Shown here piece by piece: positions 45,984 through 56,300 of a stretch of 64,000 nt of DNA. This stretch comes from Odontesthes bonariensis (lineage: Eukaryota; Chordata; Actinopteri; Atheriniformes; Atherinopsidae): positions 3,362,036-3,426,035 of the forward strand of contig NC_134524.1 in NCBI RefSeq assembly GCF_027942865.1. Direction: 5' to 3'. The number at the start of each line of letters is the position of its first letter. Position 1 is the first letter of the stretch. The position numbers and the translations under genes were made by a program. The notes beneath the pieces are model-generated. The model made no database searches. It saw only the letters and a program-made list of their open reading frames with translations, and was not told the DNA's origin.

Positions 45984-47298
45984 AGCTCATGTTTCCAGTC
46001 AGTGCTCAAAGACTGTTGGGAATATTATAAAGAAGGAAAGGGATTTGGTTGGACCATTGAAGAGGCTGCAAGCGTGTTTGGTTTAAAAAGCCTTAAATTT
46101 AACTCTGCATTGGCTATGAGTAGTGCACCCCCAGGGATCCTTCCTGCCCCAGATGTTAACACAGAGCTACTGAAAGTGAAGGAAGACCACCCTGATGATA
46201 ATGGATTTGCAATACATTGTAAAACTTATTTGAATTCTGCATTTTATGGGTACATACAGATATTTACGGATGGCTCAAAAACCCTCTAACTGGCCAATGT
46301 AGTATTGGAATCTATATACCTGAATTCCAAAGGACGTATGGATACCGACTGAATAACTTCTTATCCATATACTCAGTAGAACTGACTGCTATAATCACTG
46401 CATTGAGATGGATTGAAGAAGTCAAGCCTTTTAAATCAGTCATCTGCACAGATTCACTCTCAGTATTGCAAAGCTTTATCTCTGGAAATGCAGTGAGAGA
46501 TGATTTGGTTATCGAAACGAGGCAGCTTTTAGCCCAACTCAGTAATCTGGGGCTCATTGTCCAATTTTGCTGGGTGCCAGCTCATAAGGGCCTCAAGGGT
46601 AACGAAACTGCAGATAAAGCTGCCAAGGACGCATTAGGTCTCCACTGTATCTTAATCCATGTTCCACTAGGAAAAGGGGAAGCTAAATCTCATTAAGGCA
46701 GAAATTATGAATAGGTGGCAGGATGAATGGGAGTCAGACCCAAAAGGCAGGACATACTTTAATGTGCAACAGCAGGTTGGGGGGAAAAGAATCACATCAG
46801 TGGGGCTTGGAAGAAGGGAGCAAGTGGTATACACAAGGCTGAGATTGGGGCATGCTGGCATCAATGCCACATTACATATGTTGGGTAAAACTGATGGGCT
46901 TTGCACTGAATGCCAAGTCAAAGAAAATGTAGAGCACATTCTTTTTCAATGCAGGAAACACACTGACCACAGGTCACGCTGGAGAGAACGGGGAGATGAT
47001 GATATACAAAACATCTTGAAGGAAGAGGGAATCCAGGGCAATAGAATTGAAGGTCTTATGATGTACCTAAATAATGCAGAATTGATGAGCAGAATATAGG
47101 CTGTGTCACATTTCTTTCTTTATTTCTTTATTTTATTTTCAATTTTCATTTTATTTTTTCTTGCCATGCCATGACTTGACCTGATCACATCACACACTCC
47201 TGTGCAGTAGGTGGCGATATACAAGTCTAAATTGTGAACCGCCATTAACTAAAAGAAGAAGAAGAAGAAGCAGAAGAAGAAGAAGCTCATGTTTCCAG
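45984..47298 (+). mobile_element. 5'-truncated RNase H-encoding LINE with 15-bp target duplication
   Basis: AGCTCATGTTTCCAG flanks both ends exactly (45984-45998, 47284-47298). The insert encodes an RNase H domain (IFTDGSKTL, SVELTAIITALRWIEE, ICTDSLSVLQSF, FCWVPAHKGLKGNETADKAA). A C-terminal zinc-binding region follows (CTECQVKENVEHILFQC), with a stop at 47097-47099 and a short 3' UTR with an AGA-rich tail. RNase H at the C-terminus suits the I/Nimb or related LINE clade. One frame break near 46287 and another near 46680 disable it. It ends about 100 bp upstream of the next gene's start codon. Confidence 0.87.
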
Positions 47299-47395
47299 CC
47301 GGACAGCATTCGTGACTGGACCAAAACGTGCGGAGCAACTTCCGTTCGAAACATTCCGCGCGCATTTGTTTCAGCACCGATGTCCCCGTGCTTAG

Positions 47396-50300
47396 ATGAT
47401 GCTGAGCAGCATCCACAGAGGCGCAGCGGAGCCCGCAGCGGAGCCCGGAGCCTCCCCGGCGGCCGGGAACATGTTAAAGACCGACATACTGAGGACCATC
47501 ATCTGCGATAAACTGACCACCGCCGCCCAGGAGATCCTAGCGGCGGTGCAGATGACTGTAGCCGAGTACGAGGAGGAGGCTTCGGTCTTCCGACAGGAGA
47601 TCGAGCGGCAGAGGAGACACCTGGAGCTCCTGCAGGAGATCAAAGTGGAGGCGGCAGGTCGGTTAGTTCCGTTACAGACGCCGGAGCAGGTCGGTTAGTT
47701 CCGTTACACACACCGGAGCGCGCTCTCCCTGCTTTATAACCCGCGCAGTGACGAACCCCGTTAACAAAAGGCTTACTTTTGTATCAACTCGCCAGTTGTG
47801 AGGTCCACCGACATAATTGGACATGCATTTTGGACGAAATAATAACTACTATTAACGCTGATTAATTCGGCACACTTTTTGTTTAATATAACATGGAAGT
47901 AAAAGTTTTGTGTCAGCTTTCACCCAGCCATTGAGCCCGACCGCTAGTTTTTCCAAGAACTCAGTTAACCGGAACTCAGTTAACCGGTCGATCATTTAAA
48001 GCTTAAAACACACTTCAAAAGCGGTTAAAAATGTCCCGAAATATCGTTAAACTCACCAAAGACTCACACGTATGATTATAAAACATTTAGTGTACTCAAA
48101 TACTAATTTGTTCACAAATTGCTCATCTGTGTCCGAATCAAAACAAAGATGGCGGCCTGGCCGTCTCCTCCTCCTTTAACCATGTGATGGGGCTTTGTAC
48201 AGTTTTCAGTTAAATGGATCGGGAAATAAGGGTCGTTTTTTGATATTTTATGCAGCTAATGTATACAAGTAATTCTCAACATAGAAGGCAGGAACATTTC
48301 TTATTAATTAGTTAATTAGTAGCTTGAGTCACATGTAAACAAACAGCTTGGAAACCGTTTCAGTTTGAGTTTGAAACGCCTGTTTCAGGAACACTTTGGT
48401 TCAAACCCAAACAAATTTGTCATTAATTCACACTAAAACTTATCCTCCAGATTTTCCCTAAACACCCGCATTGATTCATGAATATTGTTTGTGTTTCTTG
48501 TCTTGATGCGTGTTGCTGGAACAACAGAATTATGAGTAATTCTTTGTTTTGTACGGATGAAATCCTTCCAGAGGACCAGCAGCTGTTTTCTCTCTGTGAG
48601 GCTGGAGGAGGAGCGGTACCCGCAGAAGAGGAGCAGCACAGAAATGAACCAAGTAGGACTTTTAACTCATACTAATCAGGGCTGTGGAATCTGTTTCACG
48701 CTAATATTTCAGTCAAATGCAACTTAAAGTGATACTCCGGAGTAGATTCAACCTGGGGTCATTTGAACCGTGATATCCAGCCAAGTAGCCCACCCGCAGT
48801 TTTTTCGATATTGGCTGAACATCAGCTGAGTTACTGAGTTATCCCGAATAGCTTAGTACAAGCGCTAATGGATCCTGGTCCGTATCTCCAAAATTACCAC
48901 ACTAAAATCACATGCCATGACACCAAACTTCTACAGTAGTACAAATATGGTCTGTACTCACCAAACGATGCATTTGGAAGTTTGAAAATAGCCCAGGAGT
49001 TTATTGTTATCAACACAAGCCTGATAGCTTCTCTGCTGCTAAAGCTGCGTCGACGTCACTTCAGAGAGCTGGGAGCTTCAAAGTAAGATGAGGGTTGATC
49101 TACTACTGTAGACAACAAAGTATATGCTATATTCTACATGTTTTTTATGAATTTTTATGTTGTAGAGTTGTGAATTTATTTTATCAATGGAGAAACTGAG
49201 CAGCCTTGCTTTGTTGTCTACAGTAGTAGATCAACCCTCATCTTACTTTGAAGCTCCCAGATCAAGGAAGTGACGTCGATGCAGCTTTAGCAGCAGAGAA
49301 GCTATCAGGCTTGTGTTGATAATAATAAACTCCTGGACTATGTACAAACTTCCAAATGCATCGTTTAGTGAGTACAGACCATATTTGTGCTACTGTAGAA
49401 GTTTGGTGTCATGGCATGTGATTTTAGTGTGGTAATTTTGGAGATACGGACCAGGATCCATTAACCCTTGTACGAAGCTATTCGGGATAACTCAGTAACT
49501 CAGCTGATGTTCAGCCAATATCGAAAAAACTGCGGGTGGGCTACTTGGCTGGATATCACGGTTCAAATGACCCCAGGTTGAATCTACTCCGGAGTATCAC
49601 TTTAAAGACACACGAGGGGGGAACTGTACAGATATAATGTTCTTCATCGTGTTTAACCCTTTGTGCGCTCTTAACATTGTGTTTACTCCCCTTTGTCCTA
49701 CGGGTCAAAAATGACCCGCCCTACCAAAGCCCCAAAATAAAGCAACTTAAATGAATTTTAAATCAAATCAAAATCAAATTATTTATAAAGCACATTTCAT
49801 GTACAAACAATTCAAAGTGCTTCACATAAAATAAAAGCATTGCAGCAGGGAGTGGAAGAAGCATTAAAAATACATAAAAGAATATAAAGAGAAACAAATA
49901 AAATAATTTAAATTAATTTAAAAACAAGCAACAGTCAAGATAAGTTAAAAGATACCGTGAAGATTTCATGGATAGACACATGAGAACAGAAATGTTTTTA
50001 AACCTGGATTTAAAAATATCTACATTTAAATCCAAAATCTATTTTGTATGATGAAACCACCTGTTATTTATCTATTCAACTCAATTCAATACATTTTTTA
50101 TCATGTATTTTTTGTTACACAATACAAAACGACAATCACCAGTTTTCAGGATTACACTTTTTTTTTTTTACTGTCAGTGGGACCAACAGTTTTCTTGTTT
50201 TCTCAGTTTTCTTTTACATAATAAAGGTTTATTATTGCTATTATATAAATGTGAAGTAATTACTTCTGAATTAATTATATTGAAAGGGAAAAAAAACAGT

Positions 50301-53300
50301 GAACTTTTTTTCTGGTGTTTAAATGTTTTTATAATTCAATGACCCATAAGACAATCTTTTTGCCCTAGTGGTGTACAGCCCACATGGAAACATAAACAAA
50401 AATAAAGTCTGACTTTTTCTAATGATGGGGTCCCTAACATTTCAAGTTGGAAAAAGATAGTTTAAGGTATTTTTTCTACAGCTAAACATGGTACCCGCAG
50501 GACAACAGGAGGGTTGTCTGGCGGGTCTGAGCTCATATAGGTTTCAGGTTGCTGTGTGGCTTTAGTTGGACTTTGCTTTTAGCCAATTTGAATGTGAACA
50601 TTCTTTTACTTTGAGTGATGTGTTTATCTGTGTTGGCTTTGGAATAATTTAAGGCTTAGGGTAACCCTAACCCTTGAAGTTGCACTTTGAAACCCATATG
50701 GGCAAACACAGGTGGGGCCACTGTGGACAAACCCACCTGGGATCCTTATCTGCAGCCCAAATTTAACCCTTATGGGCCCCACATGGACATGCTGGCTGGG
50801 TATTTGGTGTTTTAGGATCCCTTTAACAGCGTTAACATCGTCAGGTTAAAAATGGTGCTGAAGATGCATGTTGTGTTCAGGGGTGGAGGTCAGCCGAAGT
50901 CTGGGAATCTGCTCCGACACCGAGGAGCCGATGGAAGAGGACGAAGATAAAGAGGCGGAGGATCGTGGAACAACGTCAAGGTTAGGAGACAATTCCCCTT
51001 TTCCAGTCGACGTGTCTCCACTTTACTTTCTGGTGTTTCTGGTGGGACTCGTATCTCTCCTGATGTCAGCTTCACAGTGATGATGAAACATCCTGATGGG
51101 TCACAGTGAGTTTGCACGGGTTTGTTCGACCACGTCGCAGCAGCAGATCGGCTCGCCTTCTCAAACATACAGTCCAATTTAACCTTTAAAGGTCCTATAG
51201 ATGCCACAGACAACGACTATAATATTCATGGTTTTTATTATTTTTACAGTGAGCGACACACAGCTGTTCACGTCAGCAAACACAGGGTTAAAGACCGACT
51301 GCAGTGTTACTGATGAAGCCAAGAAGGCCTAAAGAAGTTCTAAAGTCCTAAAGAAGTTCTGAAGGCCTAAAGAAGTCCTAAAGAAGTTCTAAAGACGTCC
51401 TTAGGTCCTAAAGAAGTTCTGAAGGCCTAAAGAAGTCCTAAAGAAGTTCTAAAGACGTCCTTAAGTACTGAAGAAGTCCTAAAGAAGTCCTTAGGTCCTA
51501 AAGAAGTTCTGAAGGCCTAAATAAGTCCTAAAGAAGTTCTAAAGACACCCTTAAGTACTGAAGAAGTCCTAAAGAAGTCCTAAAGACGCCCTTAGGTCCT
51601 AAAGAAGTTCTGAAGGCCTAAATAAGTCCTAAAGAAGTTCTAAAGACGCCCTTAGGTCCTAAAGAAGTTCTGAAGGCCTAAATAAGTCCTAAAGAAGTTC
51701 TAAAGACACCCTTAAGTACTGAAGAAGTCCTAAAGAAGTCCTAAATAAGTCCTGAAGGCTTAAAGTTCTAAAGAAGTTCTAAAGAAGTCCTAAATAAATC
51801 CTAAGGTCCTAAAGAAGTTCTGAAGGCTTAAAGAAGTCCTAAAGAAGTCCTAAAGTCCTAAAGAAGTTCTGAAGGCTTAAAGAAGTCCTAAATAAGTCCT
51901 TAGGTCCTAAAGAAGTTCTGAAGGCTTAAAGAAGTCCTAAAGTCCTAAAGAAGTCCTAAAGTCCTAAAGAAGTCCTAAAAAAGTCCTAAAGAAGTTCTAA
52001 AGACGCCCTTAGGTCCTAAAGAAGTTCTGAAGGCCTAAATAAGTCCTAAAGAACTTCTAAAGATTTAGTGTTAGATTTAGCTTTCAATAACCAGCAGGAA
52101 CATTGTGCACACACACGTGCACACACCTGCAGGGAAGCTGTGTGTCACAGTGAAACAGCTGATCCACATCAAGGAGACGTTGTTCACTGGAAGATGTATC
52201 AGGAGAGACTCTTCCTAAGTTTAACCACACCGTGAAACCTAAAATGTCCTCAGAGTTTCTAACCGGGCTGCTGATCTCTGTTCTTCAGGCTTTGGCCTCC
52301 AGTCGTTGAGTCCGACACGGAGAGAGAGGACGGAGCTCAGGCCTCAGATCTGGAGAGTCTCGTCTTCAGGATTCGCATCCTGGAGGACTCGCAGATAGAG
52401 GTCCTGTCAAGAAAAGGTGAGTCTGGTGCAGAAGTGAAATTAGGATGTTTCAGCACTGAGACACAGGGCCTGTTCGCACAGCGTGAACATTTAAATATAG
52501 TTCTGAAACTGGACCAAGTCTCTAGTCGAAAAGAGTCCCAAAAGAGTCTCAAAAGAGTAAATAAGAACCCAAAAGAGTCCCAAAAGAGTAAATAAGAGCC
52601 CCAAAGAGTCCAAAAGAGTAAATAAGAGAACAAAAGAGTCCCAAAGGAGCCCAAAAGAGTAAATAAGAGCCCCAAAAGAGTCCCAAAAGAGCCCAAAAGA
52701 GTAAATAAGAACCCAAAAGAGTCCCAAAAGAGCCCAAAAGAGTAAATAAGAGCCCCAAAAGAGTCCCAAAAGAGCCCAAAAGAGTAAATAAGAACCCAAA
52801 AGAGTCCCAAAAGAGCCCAAAAGAGTAAATAAGAACCCAAAAGAGTCCCAAAAGAGCCCAAAAGAGTAAATAAGAACCCAAAAGAGTCCCAAAAGAGCAA
52901 ATAAGAACCCAAAAGAGTCCCAAAAGAGCAAATAAGAACCCAAAAGAGTCCCAAAAGAGCCCAACAGAGTAAATAAGAGCCCCAAAAGAGTCCCGAAAGA
53001 GCCCAAAAGAGTAAATAAGAGCCCAAAAGAGTCCCAAAAGAGCCCAAAAGAGTAAATAAGAGCCCCAAAGAGTCTAAAAGAGTAAATAAGAGCCCCAAAG
53101 AGTCCCAAAAGAGCCCAAAAGAGTAAATAAGAACCCAAAAGAGTCCCAAAAGAGCAAATAAGAACCCAAAAGAGTCCCAAAAGAGCCCAACAGAGTAAAT
53201 AAGAGCCCCAAAGAGTCTAAAAGAGTAAATAAGAGCCCCAAAAGAGTCCCGAAAGAGCCCAAAAGAGTAAATAAGAACCCAAAAGAGTCCCAAAAGAGCC

Positions 53301-56300
53301 CAAAAGAGTAAATAAGAGCCCCAAAGAGTCTAAAAGAGTAAATAAGAGCCCCAAAGAGTCCCAAAAGAGCCCAAAAGAGTAAATAAGAACCCAAAAGAGT
53401 CCCAAAAGAGCAAATAAGAACCCAAAAGAGTCCCAAAAGAGCAAATAAGAACCCAAAAGAGTCCCAAAAGAGCCCAAAAGAGTAAATAAGAACCCAAAAC
53501 AGTCCCAAAAGAGCCCAAAAGAGTAAATAAGAGCCCCAAAGAGTCCCAAAAGAGTAAATATGAGCCCCAAAGAGTCCCAAAAGAGTAAATATGAGCCCCA
53601 AAGAGTCTAAAAGAGTAAATAAGAGCCCCAAAGAGTCCCAAAAGAGCCCAAAAGAGTAAATAAGAACCCAAAAGAGTCCCAAAAGAGCAAATAAGAACCC
53701 AAAAGAGTCCCAAAAGAGCAAATAAGAACCCAAAAGAGTCCCAAAAGAGCCCAAAAGAGTAAATAAGAACCCAAAACAGTCCCAAAAGAGCCCAAAAGAG
53801 TAAATAAGAGCCCCAAAGAGTCCCAAAAGAGTAAATATGAGCCCCAAAGAGTCCCAAAAGAGTAAATATGAGCCCCAAAGAGTCCCAAAAGAGCCCAAAA
53901 GAGTAAATAAGAGCCCCAAAGAGTCCAAAAGAGTAAATAAGAGCCCCAAAGAGTCCAAAAGAGTAAATAGGAGCCCCAAAGAGTCCCAAAAGAGTAAATA
54001 AGAGCCCCAAAAGAGCCCCAAAAGAGTCCCAAAAGAGTCCCAAAAGAGTCCCAAAAGAGTAAATAAGAGCACAAAAGAGTCCCTCCCTCCCTCCACCCGC
54101 CCTGCTGCCACTCACCCAGCGTCAGCTCAGCCGGAATCGGTCTCAGATCCTCAGTTTGGTTCCAAACTAACGCTGTTTCCTTTGTTCTTCAGTCTATCAG
54201 AAGTACCGCCTCCACACGGTGAAGTGTGTTCACGGCCTGCGGGAGTCCGACTTCCTGAGCCTGCTGAGGACCACCTTCCCCCAGCTGGCTGCTGGACGAG
54301 CCTTTGAGCTCTTCATAACCGACAGAAGCAGGAAGCTCCAGCCCCTGAAAGTGGAGTCCCTGACCCCAGAGCAGATCAGCATGGCTGTCGGGGCTTCTTC
54401 CCTCTACATCCGCCTCAAGGTGCCGCGTCCGAGTGTTTGTTCAGTTCATCTTCCCCATCTTTCAGAGAAATCAGAACGTCTGTTAGCTGTTGTTACCAAG
54501 GAGATGTTTTAACGCCACCTAACACGCGAATCGTCCCTCAGAGTCTGGAGGAAGTAACGGCTAGAGTGGAGCAGAACGATGCTGGAGACCTTCCCTCCGC
54601 CGCTCATCCAGCCAAACCCAACATCAGGTGAGTCCAACGGGTTCCTCCCGCTTGTTGGTGTCCAACTTCCTGTTTCACTCTGATCTCCATCATTGTTCTC
54701 GTTTCCCAGACATGACGACCAGCGTCCCACAAACCGCCTGCAGGAGCCAAACACCCACGTGGACCTCAGGATCCGCATTCTGGACTCTGTTGTTGAGTCG
54801 CTCACCCCTCGAGGTAAATGTGAAGACTCGGCCTGTGACTCAGTGACTCGGACTGTGACTCGGCCTATGACTCAGTGACTCGTACTGTGACTCGTACTGT
54901 GACTCAGTGACTCGGCCTATGACTCAGTGACTCGTACTGTGACTCAGTGACTCGGACTGTGACTCAGTGACTCGCCCTGTGACTCGGCCTATGACTCAGT
55001 GACTTGGACTGTGACTCAGTGACTCGGCCTGTGACTCGGCTATGACTCAGTGACTCGGCCTGTGACTCGTACTGTGACTCAGTGACTCGTCCTGTGACTC
55101 GCCCTGACTCGGCCTATGATTCTGTGACTCGGACTGTGACTCAGTGACTCGGACTGTGACTCGGCCTATGACTCAGTGACTCGGACTGTGACTCAGCCTG
55201 TGATGCGGCCTTATGACTCGCCCTGACTCGGCCTGTGACTCGTCCTGTGACTCGCCCTGACTCGGCCTATGATTCTGTGACTCGTCCTGTGACTCGCCCT
55301 GACTCGTTCTATGATTCTGTGACTCGGACTGTGACTCAGTGACTCGGACTGTGACTCGGCCTATGACTCAGTGACTCGGACTGTGACTCAGTGACTCAGC
55401 CTGTGACTCGGACTGTGACTCGGACTGTGACGCGTCCTGTGACTCGCCCTGACTCGGCCTGTGACTCGGCTCAGACTCTGACTGACTCGGCCTGTGACTC
55501 GCCCTGACTCGGCCTCTCTCTCCCCTCCAGTGTATGCTAAGTACCCCCTCCAGGAGCTGCAGTGCCCCCTGGGGCTGCAGGAGCCGGCCTGTGACTCGGC
55601 CTGTGACTCGGCTGTGACTCTGACTTACTCGGCCTCTCTCCCCTCCAGTGTATGCTAAGTACCCCCTCCAGGAGCTGCAGTGCCCCCTGGGGCTGCAGGA
55701 GCCGGCCTGTGACTCGGCCTGTGACTCGGCTCAGACTCTGACTGACTCGGCTCAGACTCTGACTGACTCGGCCTGTGACTCAGTGACTCGGCTGTGACTC
55801 GGCTCAGACTCTGACTGACTCGGCCTCTCTCTCCCCTCCAGTGTATGCTAAGTACCCCCTCCAGGAGCTGCAGTGCCCCCTGGGGCTGCAGGAGCCGGCC
55901 TGTGACTCGGCCTGTGACTCGGCCTGTGACTCGGCCTGTGACTCGGCTCAGACTCTGACTGACTCGGCTCAGACTCTGACTGACTCGGCCTGTGACTCGG
56001 CTCAGACTCTGACTGACTCGGCTCAGACTCTGACTGACTCGGCCTGTGACTCGGCTCAGACTCTGACTCGGCCTGTGACTCGGCTGTGACTCGGCTCAGA
56101 CTCTGACTGACTCGGCCTGTGACTCGGCCTGTGACTCGCCTGTGACTCGGCTCAGACTCTGACTGACTCGGCCTCTCTCCCCTCCAGTGTATGCTAAGTA
56201 CCCCCTCCAGGAGCTGCAGTGCCCCCTGGGGCTGCAGGAGCCGGCCTTCCTGCAGCTGCTGCGGTCCTCCTTCCCTCAGCTGGCTGCCGGGCCGTTCACC

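Noticed and set aside
50655-50680. Telomere-like CCCTAACCCT
   Set aside because: Only about two units, not an interstitial telomeric array.
52337-54115. Leucine/phenylalanine-rich ORFs up to 345 codons suggesting a membrane protein
   Set aside because: They arise from the AAAAGAGTCCC minisatellite read on the minus strand, and overlap real exons of the plus-strand gene.
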